From: CAYYBE01 sp964470345
Lineage (GTDB): Bacteria; Babelota; Babeliae; Babelales; Babelaceae
NCBI GenBank assembly: GCA_964470345.1
Contig: CAYYBE010000014.1
Location: 1-13,605 of the forward strand
Direction of reading: 5' to 3'
DNA: 13,605 nt
The position numbers and the translations under genes are program-made. Position 1 is the first letter of the stretch. Each line of letters starts with the position of its first letter. Shown here piece after piece: positions 6,435 through 13,326 of the stretch. The notes under the pieces were generated by a model, which was given only the letters and a program-made list of their open reading frames with translations, was not told the origin of the DNA and ran no database searches.

Positions 6435-7742
6435 TTAGGCAAACAATTGTATGGTTTGGAAGCCGTCTCCCCAATTTGATTCTGTAAAGATGACGGCCAG
6501 AACTCCGTTGGGTAATACTATCAGTTGGCGTACACCGGCCCAGTGCCCATTGGCCACAACGGTTTCATGTTTATTGTTCGTATTATCAATAATTTGAATC
6601 CCGCTTATCCAAAGTCCTTCTATTGTTGCAATACAACGTCTTGTATGTATATCCCAGAGTTTAAGAGGGCCGTCACTTTCAGAGCCTGAAACGAGAAGGC
6701 CATTGTGCAGGAGCTGAAGGGCGGTTACTTTCGATGCATATGCTTTAATAGTATGTTTTTTCTTTGAAACAAGATTCCAGATCTGGAGAGATCCGTCAGT
6801 ATATCCAGTAGCGAGCCGTTTAGGTGGTAATTCAACCAAGCAAGTCATCGCAGGGGCTTTAGGTAATTCGCTGACAATAATAGTGACGATCTCTTTTTTG
6901 TTTGCTGATTGTAAGCAGAGAGTTATCCCGTTGTTGGGGATGGAAAATAAGTACCCGTTTGCAGTATTATTGTAGATTGGGTTCGATAGATGAGAACCAG
7001 TATCAGCGTTAATATGGTGAAGCGAATCGCCTGTTTTCTTTATATACAATTGTCCCGCTTTCGCAGGAATTAATGCAGAGACATTGTGATAGTTGGTAAT
7101 TTTCAACAGGCTTGTTTTGCTCTTTACACGATAGATTCGAATAAGGTCGTTAGTTGTTGCAACAGCAATGCGGTGTTGTGAGATTGGAATAACCGATTTT
7201 GCGGGAGCGTCTAACGTAATACTATCTGGTGCACTATTTTTCATACTATGTACTATGGCGATCGTTCTATCGGTTGGTAAGAGAAGCTGGTGATCGCCAA
7301 AAGCATATGCAGAAGCTGTTAATTGTTCTGTTTCATAGGTGCCGATACAAGCTGCTTCCCACGCATAGGCTTCAATAAGACTGATAAGTTGTTCGGGGAA
7401 CTGTGCGAGCATTTGTTGCAACAGGGCACTTCGTGGTACGGGAATAAGCGTTGGAAGTTGAGGAGCTGCGTCATGCGAAGTTGCAATGATTGCGCGGGGG
7501 AGCTCAAGCGTTGGCACGCTTGTTGAGGAACTTGAGGATGACGAGGACATGGAGGGCGAACATGAGGGAGACGCAGATGATGCGGGTGGCGTCGCAGGGA
7601 TCAATGTCGGTGATAGCATAAAGGCTGGCGCGCTTGACGATGACATGGATAGCGCTGCTCTTGCAGTGTATGATGCGTGGGCATTTGGAGCAAGCGTGAG
7701 CATTGCTATGAGTGTAAAGATGCCTGGATTGGTTGGGTTCAT
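6435..7742 (-). CDS. Secreted F-box-like / WD40 protein with Ser/Pro linker (WD40-B)
   Basis: This 435-aa paralogue of the next gene has the same plan. A signal peptide covers about 1-23 (AHA end). A low-complexity Ser/Pro/Ala linker follows (31-76, with eight consecutive serines at 66-73). Next come an F-box-like helix at 104-127 (LLQQMLAQFPEQLISLIEAY) and then WD40-like repeats. The clear blades are at about 298-323 (TDGSLQIWN) and 335-364 (SDGPLKLWD). Those between 145 and 290 are divergent (DLIRIYRV at 199-206), so the blade count is uncertain. The ATG at 7742 has only a weak ribosome site (CGAGAAA). The promoter at 7797-7825 lies 55-83 bp upstream, so this is the first gene of a two-gene operon; the downstream paralogue begins 9 nt after its stop. 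Function is unknown; an exported protein-binding scaffold is the reasonable inference. Confidence 0.84.
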   Translation of the reverse strand: MNPTNPGIFTLIAMLTLAPNAHASYTARAALSMSSSSAPAFMLSPTLIPATPPASSASPSCSPSMSSSSSSSSTSVPTLELPRAIIATSHDAAPQLPTLIPVPRSALLQQMLAQFPEQLISLIEAYAWEAACIGTYETEQLTASAYAFGDHQLLLPTDRTIAIVHSMKNSAPDSITLDAPAKSVIPISQHRIAVATTNDLIRIYRVKSKTSLLKITNYHNVSALIPAKAGQLYIKKTGDSLHHINADTGSHLSNPIYNNTANGYLFSIPNNGITLCLQSANKKEIVTIIVSELPKAPAMTCLVELPPKRLATGYTDGSLQIWNLVSKKKHTIKAYASKVTALQLLHNGLLVSGSESDGPLKLWDIHTRRCIATIEGLWISGIQIIDNTNNKHETVVANGHWAGVRQLIVLPNGVLAVIFTESNWGDGFQTIQLFA

Positions 7743-7796
7743 GCGGTTTCTCGGTGTTCTTATGTACGTAAATGGTTAAGATAAGAGAGCTGTTTT

Positions 7797-7825
7797 AGTG
7801 TATGATCACCGAATTGGCTTGTCAA
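7797..7825 (-). promoter_or_regulatory. Sigma70-type promoter for the WD40 operon
   Basis: On the minus strand this reads TTGACA (7820-7825), a 17-bp spacer, then TACACT (7797-7802): a perfect -35, an optimal spacer and a good -10. Transcription would start near 7790, leaving a leader of about 48 nt before WD40-B. It is one of the two best promoters in the window, implying active expression of the secreted pair. Confidence 0.8.
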
Positions 7826-7842
7826 AAAAGCTTTCTCAGTAG

Positions 7843-7887
7843 GGCACTATTTACTTTTTTTATAACTTCTTCTATACCTGTAGTGCC
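7843..7887 (+). promoter_or_regulatory. Putative MATE-operon promoter bracketed by an inverted repeat
   Basis: TTTACT (7850-7855), 17 bp, then TATACC (7873-7878) is a moderate sigma70 promoter (4/6 matches in each box) reading toward the MATE gene. The perfect 7-bp inverted repeat GGCACTA (7843-7849) / TAGTGCC (7881-7887) directly flanks it: the first arm abuts the -35 and the second covers the expected start site near 7885. This placement would suit a repressor operator. A 7-bp repeat could arise by chance in a region of this size. Confidence 0.4.
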
Positions 7888-7925
7888 TCTATTAACTGTG
7901 AGCTCGCACAAGGGAAGGGAAAACC

Positions 7926-9368
7926 ATGGAACCGCAAGAAAAAAATAGCCACGATCAGATCAACACAACATGCTCGCGTACGTCCTGTACCAATGCCGAT
8001 GCAACGATCGGAAACCGTTCGAATTATGAGATTTTGTGTTACTTTCTTCCCGAACTCATTACTGCCCTTGTTTTGACGTTACTTATTCCCAATATGGACT
8101 TACGTTTTATTGCACACTTAAAGTCGACCGATGCCTTCGCTGCCCTTGGCATGACCAGTACGTTCCTCTTTCTGCTCCATAAAATTGGTGAGGGGCTTAT
8201 GGTGGGTACGATTATTTTGTGTGGTCGCTATCAAGGAAAACGTGAGTATCAGGAGGTAGGGCGTGTTGCAACTTCTGCCCTCTGGATTATGGGGCTTTTT
8301 GGAGGGGCGCTTGCACTGCTTCTTTTTTTTAACGCTGAATTGATCTTTAAAATGTATTGTAAATCGGATGATATTGTTGTGTATGGGGCGCCGCTCTTGA
8401 AGATTCGGGCGCTGAGTATCTTCTTTATGTACCTCTATTATGCCGTGGTTGGCTTTTTACGAGGTATCAAAGATACTCGTTCAGTTATGTGTTTTTTCGT
8501 TTTGGGCATGATAACATTCGTCTTTTTTGATTATGCACTGATCTTTGGCGCATGGGGCCTTCCAGAACTTGGTGTTCAAGGATCGGCGGTGGCCGGGGTG
8601 ATTCAGTATGCGGTGATGTTTGTCTGCGCGCTTTTATACGTGCTCTTTACCGCTCGCTATAAGCCCTACTCAATCAAAATTTTGACCAAAGGGATGAAAG
8701 GGCATATTCAGGCGATTTGCTCCCTCAGTTGGCCAATTGTTTTTGATAAGGCATCGATTCAACTTGAAAAGATCTGGCTTGCTCGCTTAATCAGCCCTAT
8801 GGGAAGTATTGTGGTGGGGGCGATGGGCGTTATTAAAGATACGCTTGACCAGTTGGTGCTTGCTCCAGCTGTTGCCTTTGCCCAGGTAGCGACCTTATTA
8901 ACCTCCAACGATTACGGTGCCCAAAATTATGCTCGTCTCAAGGCTACTATGAAAAGGATCTTACTTTTGGCTGCCGGGATGATGGCGTTTATCCTCGTAA
9001 TCTTTAATTGTGGGTTAGCAGAAAAGATTATTAGCCTCTTTGATAAGCAAAATGCATTTACGCTCTTTGCCTCCCAGGCGTTTTCTGTGCTCTGTGTACT
9101 TATTTTCTTCGATTTGCTACAATTGGTCCTTGCAGGAGCCTTGCGAGGCGCAGGGAATGTGCAGGTGGTTATGTGGACACGGGTTTTAATGGCGATTGGG
9201 TTATTTATCCCTCTCTCATATGCGGTTTCACTGATTCCCTTTGAAAATCCTCTGTGGCGGTTTGTAGCAATCTATGCAAGCTTTAACTTTGTTAATGGTT
9301 GCGCAGGAGCCTTTTATTATTGGTGGTTCCACAGTAACCGCTGGTACAACAGCAAACGCTCGGTATAA
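7926..9368 (+). CDS. MATE-family efflux transporter
   Basis: This 480-aa polytopic inner-membrane protein fits the multidrug and toxic compound extrusion family in length and in its roughly twelve hydrophobic segments. Family features include the paired motifs GFLRGIKDTR (176-185) in the first half and GALRGAGNVQVVMWTR (404-419) in the second, showing the two-fold internal repeat, plus LGVQGSAVAGVIQY (215-228). MATE proteins export organic cations or other small molecules using a Na+ or H+ gradient; the substrate here cannot be read from sequence. A polar N-terminal extension of about 34 residues, with two cysteines (16, 21), precedes the first helix and is longer than usual. The start follows AAGGGAAGG. 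It heads the MATE-gatC-gatA-mreC run (26 nt to gatC). Confidence 0.9.
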   Translation: MEPQEKNSHDQINTTCSRTSCTNADATIGNRSNYEILCYFLPELITALVLTLLIPNMDLRFIAHLKSTDAFAALGMTSTFLFLLHKIGEGLMVGTIILCGRYQGKREYQEVGRVATSALWIMGLFGGALALLLFFNAELIFKMYCKSDDIVVYGAPLLKIRALSIFFMYLYYAVVGFLRGIKDTRSVMCFFVLGMITFVFFDYALIFGAWGLPELGVQGSAVAGVIQYAVMFVCALLYVLFTARYKPYSIKILTKGMKGHIQAICSLSWPIVFDKASIQLEKIWLARLISPMGSIVVGAMGVIKDTLDQLVLAPAVAFAQVATLLTSNDYGAQNYARLKATMKRILLLAAGMMAFILVIFNCGLAEKIISLFDKQNAFTLFASQAFSVLCVLIFFDLLQLVLAGALRGAGNVQVVMWTRVLMAIGLFIPLSYAVSLIPFENPLWRFVAIYASFNFVNGCAGAFYYWWFHSNRWYNSKRSV

Positions 9369-9394
9369 AGAATATAATCGTAGGAGTTTTGGTT

Positions 9395-9691
9395 ATGTCA
9401 TCAACAGTTCGCTCTGAATTAGCTAAACTTGCACACATGTCCCACCTTGCGCTTAAAGAGCAGGAAGTGGAAGAGGTTGTTGCAACATTAGATGCTCGTC
9501 TTGCCTATACAACTCGTTTGCAGGAAATTTTACAAGAGCAGGGAGAAGAGGGAATTGCTCAACGGCCGGCTCCCGTGAATGTATTGCGTGATGATGTAAT
9601 CGTTGCCTCACAACCAGAGCCGCTGCTAGCCCTGGCACCAGAACGTGAAGAAAATTATTTTGTTGTTCCTGTCATTATCAAGCAAAAGTAG
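9395..9691 (+). CDS. gatC: Asp-tRNA(Asn)/Glu-tRNA(Gln) amidotransferase subunit C
   Basis: GatC is the small belt subunit that holds GatA and GatB together in the GatCAB enzyme, which converts Glu-tRNA(Gln) and/or Asp-tRNA(Asn) to the amide form. The 98-aa protein shows the family pattern: an N-terminal helix (ELAKLAHMSHLAL), a second helix with acidic residues, then NVLRDD (about 64-69), L-x-LAPE and a C-terminal FVVPVII. ATG 9395 is chosen because TAGGAG (9381-9386) lies 8 nt upstream; the in-frame TTG at 9389 would leave only 2 nt. The gene ends 6 nt before gatA, the common gatCA order. Confidence 0.93.
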   Translation: MSSTVRSELAKLAHMSHLALKEQEVEEVVATLDARLAYTTRLQEILQEQGEEGIAQRPAPVNVLRDDVIVASQPEPLLALAPEREENYFVVPVIIKQK

Positions 9692-9697
9692 GATCAT

Positions 9698-11149
9698 ATG
9701 ACCAAGCTTGCATTTGCCTCTATAAAAGAATTAACGTCGCTTATTGATCGTAAAGAACTTTCTCCCCAAGAATTGCTCGACGCTACCTTACAACGTTTTC
9801 AAACACATGATGCCAAATTAGGTTCCGCGCTTGAAGTTTTTGATAAAGCTTCTATTGTACAGCGGGCGTCCAATAAAGGCCGCTTAGCAGCGATTCCCGG
9901 GCTTGTTAAAGACAATATCTGTATGCAGGGTCGCACTGCATCATGTGCGTCAAAAATTTTAGAAAATTATCGAGCACCGTACAGCGCTACTGCTGTTGAA
10001 CGGCTTATGGGCGAAGGTGCATTGTGTGTTGGTCGTGCTAACTGTGACGAATTTGCCATGGGAACATCGACTGAAACATCTGCCTACCAACGCACCTGTA
10101 ATCCTTGGGCCTTGGATCGAGTTCCTGGTGGATCAAGTGGCGGTTCAATTGCTGCTGTCGCCGCAGGTTTGGTTCCTTGGGCTTTGGGCTCAGAAACGGG
10201 TGGTTCCGTTCGTCAGCCAGCTGCACTGTGTGGAGTGGTTGGAAGCAAGCCAACCTATGGCTTAGTATCTCGCTATGGTCTTGTTGCTTACGCATCGTCG
10301 ATTGACCAAATTGGTGTTGCAACCCGCACGGTTTATGACAATGCGCTTGTACTTTCAACGATTGCAGGCAACGACCCACGTGATGCAACAACGCTTGCAG
10401 CAAAGAATTTGGATTTTACTCGTGATTTAACGGGCAAGATTCGTCCCGGTCTTAAAATTGGTATTATCGACAATGCATTGCATGCACAAGGGGTTGATCC
10501 TGAAGTTCGTGCAGCGCTTGATCAAGCGATCATGCAACTTGAAAAGCTTGGTGCAAAAATTTCCCATCTTACCTTGCCAACAATGGACTATAGTGCTGCA
10601 GTTTACTTTATCTTGAGCCGTGCAGAAGCGGCATCTAACTTAAACCGTTTTGATGGCATGCGCTACGGCGCCCGCAGTAAAACGGGGGATACGTTAGAAG
10701 AAGTGTATGACGCAACACGTAGCCAAGGCTTTGGCCCAGAAGTTCGCTTACGTATCTTGCTTGGTAATTATGTTCTTTCCGTTGGTCATGCTGACCAATT
10801 TTATAACAGTGCCAAAAAGGTGCAGGGCTTAATGCGGGCAGAGTTTGTGAATACGTTTAAGGACGTTGATCTGCTCTTTGCACCAACAAGTTCTATTGAA
10901 GCCTTTAAATTCGGCGCCTTTGCAGGCGATGCCTTACAGCTTGATCTTCTTGATTACTTTACGTGTCCTGCAAACCTGACGGGAATTCCAGCGGTTTCTG
11001 TGCCATGTGGCTTTACGAAGAATAAGCTCCCCGTAGCGTTCCAGCTTATGGGACCTGATCTTTCAGAAGGGCTTATTTTCCAGACAGCGCATGCATACGA
11101 ACAAAGCACCGAATGGCACACCAAACATCCGCCATTATTTGCCGAATAA
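9698..11149 (+). CDS. gatA: Asp-tRNA(Asn)/Glu-tRNA(Gln) amidotransferase subunit A
   Basis: GatA is the glutaminase subunit of GatCAB. It releases ammonia from glutamine and passes it to GatB. The 483-aa protein has a complete amidase signature. GLVKDN contains the catalytic K71; PGGSSGGS (143-150) contains the cis-serine S146; GSETGGSVRQPA (164-175) contains the nucleophile S170. The 75- and 24-residue spacing of the Lys-Ser-Ser triad is that expected for GatA. GSKPTYGLVSRYGLVAYASS (182-201) and a C-terminal LPVAFQLMGP are further family marks. A weak AGGA precedes the ATG, within the 6-nt gatC gap, so coupling is likely. gatB is not in the window. Presence of this enzyme implies that at least one of GlnRS or AsnRS is missing or supplemented. 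Confidence 0.97.
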   Translation: MTKLAFASIKELTSLIDRKELSPQELLDATLQRFQTHDAKLGSALEVFDKASIVQRASNKGRLAAIPGLVKDNICMQGRTASCASKILENYRAPYSATAVERLMGEGALCVGRANCDEFAMGTSTETSAYQRTCNPWALDRVPGGSSGGSIAAVAAGLVPWALGSETGGSVRQPAALCGVVGSKPTYGLVSRYGLVAYASSIDQIGVATRTVYDNALVLSTIAGNDPRDATTLAAKNLDFTRDLTGKIRPGLKIGIIDNALHAQGVDPEVRAALDQAIMQLEKLGAKISHLTLPTMDYSAAVYFILSRAEAASNLNRFDGMRYGARSKTGDTLEEVYDATRSQGFGPEVRLRILLGNYVLSVGHADQFYNSAKKVQGLMRAEFVNTFKDVDLLFAPTSSIEAFKFGAFAGDALQLDLLDYFTCPANLTGIPAVSVPCGFTKNKLPVAFQLMGPDLSEGLIFQTAHAYEQSTEWHTKHPPLFAE

Positions 11150-11177
11150 GAACAAAATGCAATAAGGGACACATTGT

Positions 11178-12176
11178 ATGATTAAGCAAACAAGAAACGT
11201 TGTTCTCGGCATTATGGCTTTGTTTAGCCTCATGCTCATGCTGCGCGTGGTAACACTTGCACCACAGGCACTTGATTCGCTTGCTGCTACCTGTGCCTAT
11301 CCCTTTCTTTTAGTTCAAGAATCACTGATTAAACCAATTGTACGTATGACTGCGCGTAGAGCTTCGTTGACTGAGGTGACCGCTGCGTTGCGCGAGTATA
11401 AAGAAGAAAATTCTACGTTGCTTGCTGAAAATATTGCTTGTAAGGCAGCGCAGCTGCATGCAAAACAGATGGAAGAGGCCTTGCGCTTTGCAGAGCGGTA
11501 TAGCACGCAAGATGTTTTAGTGGGGCAAGTAATTCTGCGCCATTTCTCGCAAGAAGCTCATTTCTTTTTACTTGACATTGGCGAGTTGCGTGGCGTTTGT
11601 CGTGATATGATTGCCGTTTACCAAAACTGCTTGGTAGGGCGTGTTGTCGAAGTATATCCTCGTTATTGTAAAGTGACGTTGATTACCGACCAAACGAGCA
11701 AAATTCCTGTCGTTTGCACACAAACAGGCTCGCAAGGAATTTTAGAGGGGTTGAACAAACTGGATGTGGCAAATCTTTCATTCGTAAGCCACCTACAGAC
11801 AATGGTAAAAGACGATCTTATTCTTTCAAGTGGCGATGGTCTTGTCTATCCAAAAGGTTTTGCTGCGGGCAGAATTGTTGATTTTTCACTTAATGCGAAT
11901 AATGGGCTTATTTATCTGGTAACGGTCAAGCCGTTAGCGCCGCTGCGCGATATTCGTTTCTGTTGTTTGCTTTCTAAAGGCACGTTCTACAAAGATCCAC
12001 TCATCCCATTTGAAGAAGTTGCCCCAGAGATTCCCGTAGCTCCTGTACCTCCCGTAACTACTCCGCTACCAGCAAAACCAGCTGATGGAGCGGTAACAGC
12101 TACGTCGCAAGTTAAGCAACAACATCAGCCTGTAGCGACTCAGTCTGTGGTTACAGCTGAACATCCAGCTGCATAA
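11178..12176 (+). CDS. mreC: Rod-shape-determining protein MreC
   Basis: MreC is a periplasmic scaffold of the cell-elongation machinery, linking MreB/MreD with peptidoglycan synthases. The 332-aa protein has one N-terminal transmembrane helix (about 8-27). A coiled-coil-like region follows (65-107, rich in E, A, L, K). The MreC beta domains show LLDIGELRGV (131-140), CLVGRVVEVY (151-160), VTLITDQTSKIPV (166-178), SQGILEG (185-191) and the family-typical LILSSGDGLVYPKGFAAGRI (214-233). A Pro/Ala-rich tail (277-332) is longer than usual and probably disordered. AAGGGA precedes the ATG. It lies 28 nt after gatA rather than beside mreB and mreD. Its last 37 bp overlap the convergent SppA-like gene. 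Confidence 0.88.
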   Translation: MIKQTRNVVLGIMALFSLMLMLRVVTLAPQALDSLAATCAYPFLLVQESLIKPIVRMTARRASLTEVTAALREYKEENSTLLAENIACKAAQLHAKQMEEALRFAERYSTQDVLVGQVILRHFSQEAHFFLLDIGELRGVCRDMIAVYQNCLVGRVVEVYPRYCKVTLITDQTSKIPVVCTQTGSQGILEGLNKLDVANLSFVSHLQTMVKDDLILSSGDGLVYPKGFAAGRIVDFSLNANNGLIYLVTVKPLAPLRDIRFCCLLSKGTFYKDPLIPFEEVAPEIPVAPVPPVTTPLPAKPADGAVTATSQVKQQHQPVATQSVVTAEHPAA

Positions 12177-12937
12177 GAACAGCTGGTGGCTCCTGGAGTG
12201 AATTCAGATAATCCAAGCCAATCAAACAAAAGTGGCGAGCAGGGTGGAACGACCCATTCAACAGCACCTTCAATTTGTGCCTTATGTTTAATGTAGGATT
12301 CAACAGCCTGCATGCTTCCTACTTCGTCGATTAATCCGACCGTAAGTGCTTGTTGTCCGGTAAAGAGCTTGCCATGAGCCCAAGCTGATTCAGGAGTACC
12401 GGCCAGTTGTGGCCGTTGTTCAGTGACGGTGTGGGTATATTGTTCGTATAAGTTTGCGATAATCTCTTGGTAGTTTACTCCATCAAGCGTCTGTTTTGAC
12501 AATGTTGTTGGAATAGTAGCTTTGATAACGCCAACAAGCGCTGATGGCGTTGTAATAATATGGTCGGCTGCGCATGCAATATAATAGCCACTTGCTGTGC
12601 AGGTCGTATTGGTCCACGCCACCACCGGTTTGATATGCATCTTTTTTAAAGCGACAATTTCGTCAAACAGGGCTTGGGCTGAGCTTGTCGGCCAATTTGA
12701 GCAGTTGATAGAGAGTACCAGCGCTTTGATTTCAGGGTCTTCAAATAGTTGTTTGCATTGTTTGGTGTAGATCGATGGGTCATTTGGTGTTTCTTTGACG
12801 GTTACGACGCCAATTTTCGTCTTCTGTTCTAAGAGATTGGCATAGACAGCCCGTATGTTACGCACGAGTGCGGGGACTGTATATAAAAGCAGTAGGGCCC
12901 AAAAGATTGTTCGTAAAAAATCAGCAAATTTTGACAT
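12140..12937 (-). CDS. SppA-like S49-family peptidase, possibly inactive
   Basis: S49 signal peptide peptidases (SppA) are membrane-anchored Ser-Lys proteases that clear cleaved signal peptides. This 265-aa protein has a TM anchor at about 11-25. Core S49 segments follow: IKALVLSINCS (70-80), KPVVAWTN (103-110), TASGYYIACAADHI (114-127) with the expected nucleophile S116, and LFTGQQALTVGLIDEVG (191-207). Three things are odd. The family ASGGYY lacks one glycine; the usual SPGG after the first strand reads CSNWP; and the segment between VGVIK (135-139) and LYEQY (163-167) is too short to hold the usual SGKYKD-type motif with the catalytic lysine. K139 or K148 would have to substitute. It may be a scaffold or pseudoenzyme. 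The start follows GAGGGAG. Its stop lies inside mreC. Confidence 0.8.
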   Translation of the reverse strand: MSKFADFLRTIFWALLLLYTVPALVRNIRAVYANLLEQKTKIGVVTVKETPNDPSIYTKQCKQLFEDPEIKALVLSINCSNWPTSSAQALFDEIVALKKMHIKPVVAWTNTTCTASGYYIACAADHIITTPSALVGVIKATIPTTLSKQTLDGVNYQEIIANLYEQYTHTVTEQRPQLAGTPESAWAHGKLFTGQQALTVGLIDEVGSMQAVESYIKHKAQIEGAVEWVVPPCSPLLFDWLGLSEFTPGATSCSYAAGCSAVTTD

Positions 12938-13071
12938 TCGACTCCCTCGGCTACGTTGGGTGCGCGCCCGTTTTTTTGATTATGTTATACTTTATCTGAG
13001 GCAATTCTAGCACGTTTTTTAGCTTTTTGACCCCTTAATAAAGAGATTGCATGCGAAATGGGCTTATTTTT
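12938..13071. other. Intergenic region between the SppA-like gene and the tRNA promoter
   Basis: It holds the 5' leader of the SppA-like gene, a short G/C inverted repeat (GGGTGCGCGCCC, 12958-12969) followed by seven T residues on the plus strand, and A/T-rich sequence with promoter-like hexamers at poor spacing. No ORF or RNA gene is evident. The hairpin with its T-run could end plus-strand transcripts that read through from mreC, but the stem is only 4 bp including a G-U pair. Confidence 0.35.
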
Positions 13072-13100
13072 TTGACATTTTAGCCTCACTTCATTACAAT
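13072..13100 (+). promoter_or_regulatory. Near-consensus sigma70 promoter for the tRNA cluster
   Basis: TTGACA (13072-13077), a 17-bp spacer and TACAAT (13095-13100) form an almost perfect promoter. The start would fall near 13107, about 21 nt before mature tRNA-Val. It probably serves Val and, by read-through, Asn. Confidence 0.88.
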
Positions 13101-13127
13101 CTTTCCATCTAGTTGCGTTTGAAATTG

Positions 13128-13202
13128 GGGCGGTTAGCTCAGCGGTAGAGCATCAGTCTTACAAACTGGGGGTCGTAGGTTCGAGCCCTGCACCGCCCAC
13201 CA
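13128..13202 (+). tRNA. tRNA-Val(TAC)
   Basis: The cloverleaf is complete: acceptor GGGCGGT / ACCGCCC, D arm GCTC-AGCGGTA-GAGC, anticodon arm TCAGT / CTTACAA / ACTGG with anticodon TAC, and T arm GTAGG-TTCGAGC-CCTGC. Discriminator A is at 13199, and CCA is templated at 13200-13202. A near-consensus promoter lies upstream, and structured element R2 begins 4 nt after the CCA. Confidence 0.97.
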
Positions 13203-13206
13203 CGTC

Positions 13207-13248
13207 TTCGCCCTCAGAGAGTTATCTCTCCGCAGTAAAGAGGGCTAC
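13207..13248 (+). repeat. tRNA-3'-end hairpin element, copy R2
   Basis: TTC, then GCCCTC (13210-13215) pairs with GAGGGC (13240-13245) around a 24-nt loop, then TAC. The loop contains a nested stem, GAGAG (13217-13221) with CTCTC (13226-13230). It matches R1 (59-100) in design, loop length and 16 of 24 loop bases. The stem differs from R1 by two T-A to C-G compensatory changes. An outer CGCCC (13194-13198, inside tRNA-Val) / GGGCG (13252-13256) pairing is also possible. Confidence 0.75.
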
Positions 13249-13275
13249 GCCGGGCGCGGCCAGCCCAGCTAGAGA

Positions 13276-13296
13276 GCGAATTGGTAGACCATTCGC
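13276..13296 (+). repeat. Hairpin in the tRNA-Val/tRNA-Asn spacer
   Basis: GCGAAT plus GG (13276-13284, one bulged T at 13282) pairs with CCATTCGC (13289-13296) around a TAGA loop, giving 8 bp. The right arm (CATTCGC) resembles the CATTCTTCGC of the other flanking elements. It has no T-run, so a processing structure is as likely as a terminator. Confidence 0.5.
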
Positions 13297-13326
13297 CAAG
13301 AATATGGCCAGAAATTTGAAATTTGT

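Noticed and set aside
7486..7779. Plus-strand 97-codon acidic frame opposite the start of WD40-B
   Set aside because: The acidic run is the complement of the poly-Ser linker codons; it is a shadow frame crossing the WD40 promoter region.
7897..7910. TGTGAGCTCGCACA as a CRP-like operator before the MATE gene
   Set aside because: Only the outer TGTG/CACA arms match, and the spacing differs from a CRP site; it lies in the leader next to the ribosome site.
9389..9394. TTG start for gatC at 9389
   Set aside because: Only 2 nt from the Shine-Dalgarno sequence; ATG 9395 has normal spacing.
10038..10403. Minus-strand 121-codon frame inside gatA
   Set aside because: It lies wholly within the conserved catalytic part of gatA, with no recognisable family.
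12958..12977. GGGTGCGCGCCC followed by seven T as an intrinsic terminator
   Set aside because: The stem is only 4 bp with a G-U pair and there is no adjacent plus-strand gene; kept only as a weak possibility.
12976..12991. TTGATT and TATACT as a plus-strand promoter upstream of the tRNA cluster
   Set aside because: The boxes are only a few bases apart; the promoter at 13072-13100 is far better.
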